Positions 1 to 7,205 are shown, numbered from the stretch's first letter. The stretch is DNA of 39,396 bases from Candidatus Rokuibacteriota bacterium (GCA_016188005.1 JACPIQ010000139.1:1-39396), one strand, 5' to 3'. The notes: generated by a model not told the origin, from the sequence alone. Program-made: numbers and translations.

Positions 1-4
1 GCCG

Positions 5-1275
5 TCAAGCCGCATGAACAGAGGGGCGCCCACAGATTCTGGTGAAGAGCGCGATTTTTTTCTCCGGGTGCCGCAACGCCTGCCGGGCCATGGTCGCCAG
101 ATGATGCTCCTCGCGATACGGGACGTGGCGCTGCCACATGATGAAGATGATCTTCAGCCATTTCGCCCCCAAGGCCCGCAGCGCCCGGCGATGCCGATGG
201 CCCCGCGCTCGCTGCTCGTCGTAGTAGGCCCGCGCCCACTCACTGCGCTGCAGGGACAGCCACGCCAGCTGGTCCACGGCGTAGCGCAGCTGCTTGTCGC
301 AGGCGAAGCGGAACCGCACCACCACCTGTTTCCCGCTCCGCACGGTGACGGGCACCATCCCCGCCTGGGCCTGCAGGTGCCGAAACGACTCCCACCGCCC
401 GGGGGCGTCGCCCAGGCGGGCCCACAGCGTGGGCACCGTCACCCCGTGCTCACCGACCGGCAGCGTCCGCGCCTGAGCCGCCGCCGGCATGGTCGCGAAA
501 AAATCGTCGATCGCCTGTCGATAACTGGCCACCGCCGCCACGACCGCGGTCAATTCCGTGACCAGCGCCTGCATCAACCGGCTCTTGGCGCGGACGACAT
601 GCGGGGGCACCGGCAGCTGCGGCTGCTGCAGCTTGGTCCACAGGTCCGTGGTCCGCGCCTCGCTCAGGTGGTGCGCCTTGGCCCACCGCTGCCACTGCCG
701 CTCGGTCAGCGTCATCAGCGTCGCGGGGGTCGGATACGCCTGCAGGAAGGCGGCGGCGAGGGCCGTCGTCAGCTCCGCCACGTCCACCGCCCGCGGATAG
801 TAAGCCTTCAGCGTCGCCGTCAGCTGGTTCACCAGCCGCGTGTGCGTGCGCCCCTGGCGCTGATAGTCCTCGGTCAGCAGCTTCAGCTCCTGCGCCGCCT
901 CCGAGCTCGGCCCCAGCGCCAGCAGGTGGGGGTGATCCGTCCGCAGAAAGCCCGCCAGCACCCGGGCATCGAACAAGTCGTCCTTGGCCCCGCTCTGGCG
1001 GAACCGATCCCGTGCCCGGTCCAGGGCCTTGGGATTGACCGGGTACACCCTCACGCCATGTCCAGCAGCACGTCCACCACCCGACCCTCCGGCCGCTCGA
1101 TCGCCGCCCACAGCCCGAGGCCCTGCGCGCGCCATTCGTCCAGCTGTCGCCCCCACTCACTGAACCCCACGGGGCTATGCGGCACCATGCCCGCGCTGAC
1201 CCGCTGCCCCTGCTCGTCCTCGACCCACACCGCATGCGCTTCATCCGCCCAGTCCACTCCGATGTAGTACCGCAT
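5..1275 (-). pseudogene. IS110-family transposase, frameshifted (DEDD N-terminus and serine C-terminal domain in two frames)
   Basis: The first part (1275 to 1051, 74 codons) starts at an ATG preceded by AAAGGAGG and reads MRYYIGVDWADEAHAVWV..., the RuvC-like N-terminus of IS110 transposases with the first Asp (residue 8) and the Glu in AAIERPEGR. It hits a stop straight after VVDVLLDMA. Homology resumes one frame over at HGVRVYPVNPKA (about 1060) and runs to the stop at 5-7, with the remaining acidic residues in KDDLFDARVLAG and the C-terminal Tnp_20 region containing AGMVPVTVRSGK, where the conserved catalytic Ser sits. Together the two parts make about 425 residues, full length for the family. 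A single indel near 1058-1063 is enough to explain the break; IS110 elements are not known to use programmed frameshifting, so I call it a pseudogene. An assembly error is the alternative. Confidence 0.9.
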
Positions 1276-1560
1276 GGCCGCGCCTCCTTTGCCCGGCGTC
1301 GCGGCCTCAGAGCCGGAACGGCTGGTTGCCCTTATACCGGTCCTCAGTCGGGACCACTTTCTATGGAACCTCTCCGCCGTTCTCTTGCCGACCGGGACAG
1401 TCTGGGGCTGAGCCTCGAGGGTTGCGAGCCGATCGGTCCTCTGGCCAGCAAGCTCTGACCCTTCACGCCTGGCCTTCGTCTCTCCTCCTCCCCGGATCAT
1501 TCCGGGGGTCGGTAGGAGTATGAGGAGCCAATGGCACAGAGTTAACGGGATACGCAGACT
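1276..1560 (-). mobile_element. probable left-end non-coding segment of the IS110 element (candidate bridge-RNA region)
   Basis: About 285 bases upstream of the transposase contain no supported gene. IS110-group elements carry a structured non-coding left end between the element tip and the transposase start, from which the bridge RNA that guides target and donor recognition is transcribed (established for IS621 and relatives). Here the segment holds a perfect 7-bp hairpin with a 4-base loop at 1490-1507 (CCCCGGA-TCAT-TCCGGGG). I cannot define the outer element boundary or the guide loops from this single copy. Confidence 0.4.
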
Positions 1561-1578
1561 CCCGAATGGCCATGCTAG

Positions 1579-1680
1579 GGGCCCGGGAAGAAGATGACGA
1601 GCAAGGGACGAGTTGCAGGATGGGTCAATCCGCTGGCCTTCACAGGATATACATCCGCACCGCCCGCGCTGTCATGCTGA
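1579..1680 (+). pseudogene. C-terminal scrap of a peptide-type ABC transporter substrate-binding protein
   Basis: A short open stretch ends KGRVAGWVNPLAFTGY... and stops at 1678-1680, overlapping the ATG of the next fragment. The ending resembles the C-terminus of family-5 (oligopeptide/dipeptide) extracellular solute-binding proteins, and the fragment that follows is the matching permease start, which supports the reading. The frame is closed upstream by a TAG at 1576, near the presumed IS110 end, so all but about 30 codons is missing. Identification rests on very little sequence. Confidence 0.35.
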
Positions 1681-1724
1681 GATTCGTCCTGCAGCGGGTC
1701 CTGCTCGTGCTGCCCGTCCTGTTT
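1674..1724 (+). pseudogene. N-terminal scrap of a DppB-type ABC transporter permease
   Basis: From the ATG at 1674 the frame reads MLRFVLQRVLLVLPVLF, the stereotyped first transmembrane segment of DppB/OppB inner-membrane permeases (usual length about 310-340 aa). Homology stops after about 17 residues, just before the mazEF promoter. It overlaps the end of the substrate-binding-protein scrap in the ATGCTGA manner expected inside a dpp operon. This is a broken operon end left by later insertions. Confidence 0.5.
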
Positions 1725-1733
1725 GACCATGCA

Positions 1734-1762
1734 TTGACGCGAGCCCTCGATGTGGATACAGT
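1734..1762 (+). promoter_or_regulatory. sigma-70 type promoter of mazEF with overlapping inverted repeat
   Basis: TTGACG (1734-1739) and TACAGT (1757-1762) are separated by exactly 17 bases and lie about 33 bases upstream of the mazE start. An inverted repeat GATGT (1749-1753) / ACATC (1767-1771) straddles the -10 box and is a plausible operator for MazE/MazEF autorepression, which is the usual mode of control in this family. Confidence 0.55.
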
Positions 1763-1794
1763 AATTACATCATCGCGCTCGAGGAGCCACGGAC

Positions 1795-2064
1795 ATGCCA
1801 CGGACCATTCGCTCGCTGGAACTGAAGGTCGTACCGATCGGGAATTCGCGCGGGGTGCGCCTGCCGAAAGCGGTCCTCGACAAGTACGCGATTCGGGACG
1901 CGGTCGTTGTCGAGGAGCGAGAGGACGGGCTCCTGCTTCGCAGCAAGAAGAAGGACAAGCGGCTCTCCTGGGACGAAACCTTCAAGGACATGGCTCACGA
2001 GCGCGAGGATTGGAGCGACCTGGATGCCACGCTGAACGACGGGCTCGACCAAGAACCCTGGTGA
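1795..2064 (+). CDS. mazE: MazE-like antitoxin (AbrB/SpoVT fold)
   Basis: An 89-aa protein whose first half reads LKVVPIGNSRGVRLPKAVLD, the swapped-hairpin AbrB/MazE DNA-binding domain (NSRGVRLPK core). The acidic, Trp-containing C-terminal tail (about residues 60-89) is the kind of flexible segment that wraps and inhibits the cognate MazF. The ATG at 1795 has GAGGAG eight bases upstream. The stop at 2062-2064 overlaps the GTG start of the toxin gene (GTGA), as expected for a translationally coupled toxin-antitoxin operon. It should bind its own promoter (1734-1771) with MazF as co-repressor. Confidence 0.88.
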   Translation: MPRTIRSLELKVVPIGNSRGVRLPKAVLDKYAIRDAVVVEEREDGLLLRSKKKDKRLSWDETFKDMAHEREDWSDLDATLNDGLDQEPW

Positions 2065-2393
2065 GCCGGGCTATCGAGCGGTACGGCATCTATCGGGCAG
2101 ACCTCGATCCGACCCGCGGCAGCGAGATCGCGAAGACGCGACCTGTGGTCGTCGTGAGCCTCGACGCGATGAACCGACACCTGGATACGGTGGTCGTATG
2201 CCCCCTCACCACGCGACTTCACCTCCGCTGGCGTAGCCGCATCCAGTGCGCGTGTGCGGGCCGGAAGGCGGAGATCGCTGTCGACCAGATCCGCACGGTC
2301 AGCACGGAACGCCTCGGGCAGCGGGTAGACCGGCTGGCGCCATCACTCGCAGCGCAGCTTCGGCATCTCATCACCGAGATGTACGGAGCATAG
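2061..2393 (+). CDS. mazF: MazF/PemK-type endoribonuclease toxin
   Basis: A 110-aa protein starting at the GTG that overlaps the mazE stop. It shows the family signature IYRADLDPTRGSEIAKTRP followed by the VVVVS strand, then VVVCPLTT, and the C-terminal ...AEIAVDQIRTVSTERLG, where the Asp-Gln-Ile segment and the Arg of the first motif form the RNA-cleaving site. MazF toxins cut mRNA at short sequences and arrest growth unless neutralised by MazE. The length is typical and all hallmark segments are intact, so it is probably functional. This is the first complete locus to the right of the IS110 element. Confidence 0.92.
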   Translation: MSRAIERYGIYRADLDPTRGSEIAKTRPVVVVSLDAMNRHLDTVVVCPLTTRLHLRWRSRIQCACAGRKAEIAVDQIRTVSTERLGQRVDRLAPSLAAQLRHLITEMYGA

Positions 2394-2590
2394 CAACCCG
2401 CAGTCCGGCATCCGCGACCAACGCAACGGCCTGACGGCCGACTCGACCTCCTGGGCGCGCACACCTCGTTTTCGATCAGCGCGACGCAGACGGCCAGGAC
2501 AACTGGCGGAACTCGACGGCGTCGTCGATGAGTCGGAGTGGGTCGCCGATGAGCGTGGCGATGTGATGGTGGAGATCCACGCCGATGCGA
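2394..2590. other. short stretch with no recognisable gene
   Basis: About 200 bases between mazF and the hydrolase scrap. Open frames exist on both strands, but none has a credible start with ribosome-binding site or a family signature. It probably represents more debris of the mosaic region. Confidence 0.4.
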
Positions 2591-2743
2591 TCAGCAACGT
2601 CGAGGCGGCCGGGCCGGATTCGCTCCCAGCATGTCGAACAAGGCGGCGTTGAGCGCGTCGGCTGCCTCGTAGGGACTCCAGTGGCCCGAGTCAGGGATCA
2701 CGCGAAAGTCGAGGTCGGGCTGGACCGAGGCGAGGAATTGCCG
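2591..2743 (-). pseudogene. C-terminal scrap of an alpha/beta hydrolase
   Basis: Reading leftwards from about 2743, the frame gives LDFRVIPDSGHWSPYEAAD, the catalytic-His (GHW) segment and last helix of alpha/beta hydrolases, then LNAALFDMLG and a stop at 2591-2593. Only about 50 of the usual 270-300 residues remain. The scrap begins abruptly where the CoA-transferase remnant on the other strand starts, so both were broken at the same junction near 2741-2745. Confidence 0.6.
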
Positions 2744-2744
2744 G

Positions 2745-3236
2745 GTGCCGTACCGGACCTACGCGACCCGGACGGGCGCGCTCGCCCTGGCCGTCGGCAA
2801 CGACGCGCAGTTCGCCCGCCTCGCTGCGGCCGTGGCTCACCCCGAGTGGGCCACCGACCCGCGGCTCGCCACCAATGCCGCCCGCGTCGTGAACCGCGAG
2901 AGGGTGGACCGCCTCGTCCAGGAGGCCCTCGCCGGCGAGTCGGCCGAGGTGTGGATCGCGCGCTTGCGGGCCGTCGGCGTGCCCTGCGGCCGCGTCAGCA
3001 CCGTCGCCGAGGCCCTCGCCGATCCCCAGGCGCTGGCACGCGCGATGGTGGAGACGATCGACCACCCCACGGCGGGGCCCTTCCGCGCCCTCGGCTCTCC
3101 CGTCACGATGGCCGGCACCCCGACCCGGCTCCGGCGGCCCCCGCCGACCCTCGGCCAGCACACCGAGGAGATCCTCGGCGAGCTGGGGCTCGAGTCGGCG
3201 GAGATCGCCCAGCTCAGGGCCGACGGGGCGATCTGA
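2745..3236 (+). pseudogene. CaiB/BaiF family CoA-transferase, C-terminal 40 percent only
   Basis: The product would be 163 aa, starting inside the family at PYRTYATRTGALALAVGND and continuing through PCGRVSTVAEALADPQ and the C-terminal helix ...LGQHTEEILGELGLE. Complete class III CoA-transferases are about 390-400 aa and carry the catalytic Asp in the N-terminal half, which is absent here. A GTG at 2745 lies at the break itself and has no ribosome-binding site, so I regard this as a truncated remnant. Its stop overlaps the 3' end of the convergent moaD-like gene by 23 bases. Confidence 0.8.
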
Positions 3237-3576
3237 GCGACGGCGGCCGCTCATCGCCACCGCCGCTGCCGGCTTGCCCCTGGCCGCCCGCCATGGCGCC
3301 CACGACCAGAAGCGGCTCTGTCCCCGCCGCCACGGGGTCCGGCAGCGGGGTGTCCGGCGGCTCGTGGGACAGATCGTTCCCGCAGGCGAAGACTCTGAGG
3401 AATGCCCGGCGCTGCTGCGTGATCTGATCGCGGATCGTCCCGCGCAGCACCGGATAGCGGCTCTCCAGCGCATCGAGGACCGAGCGCTGCGTGACGGGAG
3501 CCGCAACGTCGACCGTCACCTCGCCGTCGACGTGCACGAGCGTCCGCAGGTGGGCCGGGAGCACGACCCGGATCAC
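3214..3576 (-). CDS. MoaD/ThiS-like ubiquitin-fold sulfur-carrier protein with C-terminal extension
   Basis: A 120-aa product starting at the GTG that overlaps the stop of the upstream BNR-repeat gene (GTGA at 3573-3576), so the two are translationally coupled. Residues 1-98 look like a MoaD/ThiS beta-grasp protein ([11 protein letters not shown]..., [11 protein letters not shown], then VVGAMAGG). Family members end at the Gly-Gly that is activated for sulfur transfer. Here the frame continues for 22 further residues rich in Gly, Arg and Pro, into the end of the CaiB remnant. The natural stop after Gly98 seems to have been lost at a recombination junction, or the tail must be removed for activity. 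Pairing of MoaD-like and BNR/YVTN genes looks like a conserved neighbourhood, but I recall this only generally. Confidence 0.78.
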   Translation of the reverse strand: MIRVVLPAHLRTLVHVDGEVTVDVAAPVTQRSVLDALESRYPVLRGTIRDQITQQRRAFLRVFACGNDLSHEPPDTPLPDPVAAGTEPLLVVGAMAGGQGQAGSGGGDERPPSLRSPRRP

Positions 3577-4688
3577 GGCAGCGTCTGGGCCTCGACGGAC
3601 ACCACGGACGGAAGATCCCGCACGATCGGCGCCCAGCTGTCCCCGGCATCCGCCGAGGCGTACACCTGGCCGCCGGTGGTCCCGAAGTACACGCCGCACG
3701 GCTCGAGCGAGTCGACGGCCATCGCGTCGCGCAGCACGTTGACGTAGCAGTGGCGTTGCGGCAGCCCGTTCGTGAGCGCCTCCCACTCGTGGCCGCCCGT
3801 GCGGCTGCGGTAGACGCGCAGCTTCCCATCCGGCGGGTAGTGCTCGGAGTCGCTCTTGATCGGGACCACGTAGAGCGTCTCCGGCTCGTGCGCGTGCACG
3901 TCGATGGGGAACCCGAAGTCGGTCGGCAGGTTCCCGCTCACCTCGCGCCACGACTCGCCGGCGTCGTCGCTGCGCATGACGTCCCAGTGCTTCTGCATGA
4001 ACAGCACGCCCGGACGCGCCCGGTGCATCGCGATGCGGTGCACGCAGTGGCCGACCTCGGCCGTCGGGTTCGGGAGGCCGTCGGAGGTGAGGCCCCGGTT
4101 GATCGGCCGCCATGTCGTGCCGGCGTCGTCACTCCGGAACGCGCCCGCCGCCGAGATGGCGATGAAGATGCGCTCGGGGTGGCCCGGATCCAGGAGGATC
4201 GTGTGCAGACACATCCCACCGGCGCCGGGCTGCCAGGAGGACGCCGAGCCGTGGCCGCGCAGGCCGGGGAGCTCCTGCCACGTCTGCCCGCCATCGGCCG
4301 AGCGGAACAGGGCGGCGTCCTCGACCCCGGCGTAGACCGTGTCCGGATCGGTGAGGGAGGGCTCGAGATGCCAGACCCGCGCGAACTCCCAGGGGTGCGG
4401 CGTCCCGTCGTACCACTGGTGAGTCCCGGTGACCCCCTCGTACACGAACTTGTTCCCCACGGGCTCCCACGTCTTGCCCCCGTCATCGGAGCGCTGGATC
4501 AGCTGCCCGAACCAGCTGCTGGACTGCGAGGCATACAGCCGATTCGGGTCCGCGGGTGATCCCTTGAGGTGGTACATCTCCCAGCCCCCGAAGTGCGGGC
4601 CAGTGATATCCCACTGCGTGCGCCTGCCGTCCGACGTCATGACGAAGGCGCCCTTGCGCGTCCCGACCAGTATCCGTACGCTGCTCAT
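3573..4688 (-). CDS. BNR/Asp-box beta-propeller protein (exo-alpha-sialidase-like)
   Basis: A 371-aa protein with at least six Asp-box repeats (S-x-D-x-G-x-[TS]-W type), for example [44 protein letters not shown] and [11 protein letters not shown], spaced about 45-75 residues apart. This marks a six- or seven-bladed beta-propeller. Such proteins are routinely named WD40/YVTN/BNR-like or exo-sialidase, but the catalytic residues of true sialidases cannot be confirmed here. No signal peptide is visible ([17 protein letters not shown]), so it is probably cytosolic. The ATG at 4688 is preceded by AAGGAGGCGGGG. It forms an operon with the downstream MoaD-like gene. Confidence 0.85.
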   Translation of the reverse strand: MSSVRILVGTRKGAFVMTSDGRRTQWDITGPHFGGWEMYHLKGSPADPNRLYASQSSSWFGQLIQRSDDGGKTWEPVGNKFVYEGVTGTHQWYDGTPHPWEFARVWHLEPSLTDPDTVYAGVEDAALFRSADGGQTWQELPGLRGHGSASSWQPGAGGMCLHTILLDPGHPERIFIAISAAGAFRSDDAGTTWRPINRGLTSDGLPNPTAEVGHCVHRIAMHRARPGVLFMQKHWDVMRSDDAGESWREVSGNLPTDFGFPIDVHAHEPETLYVVPIKSDSEHYPPDGKLRVYRSRTGGHEWEALTNGLPQRHCYVNVLRDAMAVDSLEPCGVYFGTTGGQVYASADAGDSWAPIVRDLPSVVSVEAQTLP

Positions 4689-4858
4689 CCCCGCCTCCTT
4701 CCCGGTCCGACACGCCTTCCCTCAGGCGCCGGACCTCGACGGTGCTCGATCCCCGGGGGCAATGGGAAGCCCAGGCAGCGCTCGCCGCCGTGCATCCCCG
4801 TGTTCAGAATTCTACGACCCAGGGCAAGCGGGCGGCTTCACGCGGGATCCGGTGTCCG

Positions 4859-5254
4859 TCAGGCCGGGCGGCCCCCGGATGCGGTCGACGACCCGCGATG
4901 CGGCGCCAGCTGCCAGCGGCCATAGGCGACAAACGCCGCGAAGAACCCCACCACGACCGAGATCAGCGCCGCCACGACATCACCGCCCGCCAGCGTGACC
5001 ACCGTGGCCCCGATCATGATGATGACGAGGCCGCAGGCGGCCAGCGGGGTGAGGCCCGGCCGGATGCGCAGGAGCCCGGGCAGGATCAGGCCGAGCGCGC
5101 CGAGCATCTCGGCCACGCCGATGAACCGCATGAACGAGCCCGGCAGCGCCACCGGCCCCGTCAGCTTCTCGAGCGGCAGGACCAGCTTCATTCCCCCGGC
5201 CCACAGAAAGAGGAGCGCGAGCAGCCCCTGAACGATCCACAGCGCATGGGTCAT
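4859..5254 (-). CDS. DoxX-like integral membrane protein
   Basis: A 131-aa hydrophobic protein with four predicted membrane helices (about residues 5-25, 43-63, 72-90 and 94-114). The motif LLALLFLWAGGMKL at the N-terminus and FIGVAEMLGALGLI are typical of DoxX/DoxX-like proteins. The ATG at 5254 has GGAGGAG upstream. The family is associated with respiratory or thiol-redox functions in some bacteria, but no specific role can be assigned here. The gene stands alone between the BNR/MoaD pair and the tRNA-Lys-derived remnant. Confidence 0.82.
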   Translation of the reverse strand: MTHALWIVQGLLALLFLWAGGMKLVLPLEKLTGPVALPGSFMRFIGVAEMLGALGLILPGLLRIRPGLTPLAACGLVIIMIGATVVTLAGGDVVAALISVVVGFFAAFVAYGRWQLAPHRGSSTASGGRPA

Positions 5255-5325
5255 GATCGGTCTCCTCCACCCCCCGCGAGGATGAGGACGGGGGCCTCCG
5301 CTCTCGCCGAAGTGTCCGCCTGCAA

Positions 5326-5363
5326 TGGTGGGCCGTCAAGGAGTCGCCCCTTGGACCCGCTGA
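5326..5363 (-). repeat. partial tRNA-Lys gene copy (3' end with CCA), candidate attachment-site remnant
   Basis: Thirty-eight bases match the 3' half of the intact tRNA-Lys at 22117-22154 in 35 positions and in the same orientation: CCA, discriminator, acceptor strand, T-arm and the 3' side of the anticodon stem. The three differences are in the T-arm. Identity ends exactly at the anticodon stem-loop boundary, where many tyrosine recombinases cross over when they use tRNA genes. It reads as an att-type duplication left by integration of an island into tRNA-Lys. Confidence 0.7.
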
Positions 5364-5401
5364 GTGCGGTGCCCTCCGCGATCACGCCCGACGGTCTCCT
5401 G

Positions 5402-5515
5402 CTACAGCTCGACGATGCCGTCGGTCACCCGGCTCAGGCGCTCGAGCACCAGCGGGTCGTGCCCCGGGATCACGAGGTCCGCCCCCCCGGCCAGCTCGCC
5501 GTGGGCATGGTCAAG
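5402..5515 (-). pseudogene. C-terminal scrap of a metallo-beta-lactamase-fold hydrolase
   Basis: The leftward frame reads HAHGELAGGADLVIPGHDPL and ends LERLSRVTDGIVEL with a stop at 5402-5404. The IPGHDP segment is the late metal-ligand His of N-acyl-homoserine-lactonase-like and related metallo-beta-lactamase proteins. The remaining 230 or so residues are absent; the sequence upstream passes straight into the 5' region of the CMD-family gene. Confidence 0.55.
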
Positions 5516-5590
5516 CCTCCTGTCTTGTGCGAGATTCTACGGATCCCGGCGTCAACGTCAGACCCCACCCCTGAGACCCAAGGAGGAGCC

Positions 5591-5923
5591 ATGACCACCC
5601 CCGCGCCAGTTCCGCCGGTCCGCAACGAGGTCCGCCCGGTCGTGCCCCGGCTCATCGAGCTCACCGAGACGCTCCTCTACCCCGACATCTGGGAGCGCCC
5701 GGGGCTGTCCAAGCGCGACCGGAGCCTCATCACCGTCGCGGCGCTGGTGGCCCTCTACCGACCCGACCAGCTCAAGGGCCACACCGAGCGCGCGCTGGCC
5801 AACGGCGTCACGAAGGAGGAGATCGGCGAGCTCATCACCCACCTGGCCTTCTACGCCGGCTGGCCCAGCGCCATGTCGGCCGCACGCGTGGTCAAGCAAG
5901 TCTTCGAGGAGAAGAAGGCGTGA
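5591..5923 (+). CDS. carboxymuconolactone decarboxylase (CMD) family protein
   Basis: A 110-aa alpha-helical protein with the gamma-CMD pattern: WERPGLSKRDRSLITVAALV, HTERALANGVTKEEIGELI and HLAFYAGWPSAMSAARV. It lacks the CxxC of AhpD-type peroxidase members, so it belongs to the decarboxylase-like subgroup; its substrate is unknown. The ATG at 5591 has AGGAGG six bases upstream. The stop overlaps the GTG of a 3-hydroxyisobutyrate-dehydrogenase-like gene that is broken after 12 codons, so it was once the first gene of a small catabolic operon. Confidence 0.88.
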   Translation: MTTPAPVPPVRNEVRPVVPRLIELTETLLYPDIWERPGLSKRDRSLITVAALVALYRPDQLKGHTERALANGVTKEEIGELITHLAFYAGWPSAMSAARVVKQVFEEKKA

Positions 5924-5955
5924 AGGTCGGATTCATCGGACTGGGCACCATGGGC
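5920..5955 (+). pseudogene. first 12 codons of a 3-hydroxyisobutyrate dehydrogenase-like gene
   Basis: The GTG overlapping the CMD stop opens a frame reading MKVGFIGLGTMG, the Rossmann GxGxxG start of the 6-phosphogluconate/3-hydroxyisobutyrate dehydrogenase family (about 290-300 aa). Homology stops at the GGGCCC at 5952-5957, where a scrap of an unrelated nuclease gene begins on the other strand. Confidence 0.6.
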
Positions 5956-6101
5956 CCCAGCAGCGGCACGCGCCGCCCGTCGAACTCGAAGCCCTTCGAG
6001 AGCGCGGCGGGGGAGAGGATCTCCCCATGCTGATCGGTCTGCTGACGGAGGAACTCGAAGGCCCGCGTCCGCACCCGGTCATCGACATCCGCCTCGGACA
6101 C
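5953..6101 (-). pseudogene. N-terminal scrap of an HNH-type restriction endonuclease-like gene
   Basis: From a GTG at 6101 the leftward frame reads VSEADVDDRVRTRAFEFLRQ, then QTDQHGEILSPAALSKGFEF and RRVPLLGP. This is the conserved N-terminal region of a family of putative HNH restriction endonucleases (usually around 300 aa). It is cut at the same GGGCCC that ends the dehydrogenase scrap, so the two were joined there. The catalytic HNH domain is gone. Confidence 0.5.
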
Positions 6102-6352
6102 GCCCCCTACCCTCGGTACACCGTGTCGGCGTGCCATTCCAGGAACTCGCGGCCGGGCTGGTCCGCAGCCTGGCCCGGCAGCCAGATCCGGTTCCCGGAG
6201 TGCGGGTAGTTGACCTCCTCGAGATCAGGCCGCCGGCTCAGGAACCGGCACCAGTCTCTATCGGTGACTGCCACCCAGGCTCGCACAGCCGCATCTTACC
6301 CGAAGATCCAGGTGAGGGGGATCCTGCTTGCTCCGGAGGCGCCCGAGGAGCC

Positions 6353-6382
6353 TGGTGGGCCGCCAAGGGCTCGAGCCTTGGA
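6353..6382 (-). repeat. second, more diverged tRNA-Lys 3'-end-like remnant
   Basis: Thirty bases match the CCA end, acceptor strand and T-arm of the tRNA-Lys at 22117-22146 in 27 positions and the same orientation. The 5-bp T-stem CAAGG/CCTTG is kept; the loop is CTCGAGC. The match ends before the anticodon arm. It may be an older attachment-site scar or the 3' end of a different lost tRNA gene. Confidence 0.45.
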
Positions 6383-6542
6383 GCTTGCCGTTGGGTGGCG
6401 CCTGCCCGGCGGCCGATCCGCAGTGTGGGCAAGGAGCTCGACGGGTGAAAGACCCTCAGCATGGTCCAGCGCCACGCGCAGGCGTGCGAGGCATCCTGCG
6501 TGCCGCGGTTGAAAAGCGTTACTTCCTGCGGTAACATCAGTC

Positions 6543-6738
6543 GTGCCGAAAGATTCGGCGTGGCGGCTATATCTTCCTCTCCCGGCGGAGCGATCATCCG
6601 CCGCGGCATGTCCACGTCTACCGGAACGGCAGGTTCATCGTGAAGTGGGATCTCGAGAACAGGATGCCGATGAAGGGGAAGGCATCGGCCAAGGTCCTCG
6701 AGTTGATCGCGCAGCTCGAGGCCGAGGAGCGGCTATGA
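6543..6738 (+). pseudogene. DUF4160 family protein, frameshifted near its start
   Basis: The body reads RRGGYIFLSRRSDHPPRHVH, VYRNGRFIVKWDLENRMP and ends LIAQLEAEERL, a DUF4160 protein of about 65 aa. The expected start GTG-CCG-AA lies at 6543, but one surplus A in GAAAG (6549-6551) throws the frame. Removing it gives MPKIRRGGYIF, the usual DUF4160 N-terminus. No in-frame start remains downstream of the TAA at 6532. Its stop overlaps the ATG of the next gene (ATGA). DUF4160 genes commonly pair with DUF2442 genes in toxin-antitoxin-like modules. Confidence 0.65.
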
Positions 6739-7205
6739 AGATTCGCAGCGTGAAGGCCAACAATCGACGCAAGGCCTTCGAGGTGATGGCAGCCGGGAAG
6801 CGGCTCCTGTTCCCGTTTGCCCAGCTCCTCGAGGTGCAGCCAACGGCCGAGGATCCCATCGCGCGCGCGTACGTCGACCGGGAGCTGGACGCAGAGGGAT
6901 TCACGTATGCGCTCAAGTCCGGTCAGGAGGGGACCGTCCACGTGGAGGACGTTCTCGAGTACAACCAGGACCCCGACCACCTGCGCGATCTGCTCGTGTA
7001 TCAGCTGACGCTCGAAGCCCAGAAGCGCATCGCCGCCTCGCCGCTGGCCAAGCGCGAGATCATCCGTCGGCTCGGAACCTCCCCGACGCAGCTCTACCGA
7101 CTCCTGGATCAGACGAACTACCGGAAGTCTGTCGACCAGCTGCTCCGGCTCCTCCAGGTGCTGGATTGCGACGTGCAGCTCGTCGTGCACGCAAAGAGCG
7201 CCTAG
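6735..7205 (+). CDS. DUF2442-like plus HTH protein, antitoxin-type partner of DUF4160
   Basis: A 156-aa protein beginning at the ATG that overlaps the DUF4160 stop. Residues 1-75 resemble a DUF2442-like beta domain (MKIRSVKANNRRKAFEV, LLFPFAQLLEVQPTAEDP). Residues about 90-150 form a helix-turn-helix (KREIIRRLGTSPTQLYRLLD, then VDQLLRLLQVLDCDVQLVV) like the XRE domain of HigA-type antitoxins. By analogy it should repress its own operon and neutralise the partner. With the partner frameshifted, it may now be an orphan antitoxin/regulator. Function is inferred from domain pairing only. Confidence 0.65.
   Translation: MKIRSVKANNRRKAFEVMAAGKRLLFPFAQLLEVQPTAEDPIARAYVDRELDAEGFTYALKSGQEGTVHVEDVLEYNQDPDHLRDLLVYQLTLEAQKRIAASPLAKREIIRRLGTSPTQLYRLLDQTNYRKSVDQLLRLLQVLDCDVQLVVHAKSA

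Noticed and set aside
14..1267. Long plus-strand open frame of 417 codons over the IS110 transposase
   Set aside because: It is the antisense of the transposase; the minus strand carries the catalytic motifs and ribosome-binding site.
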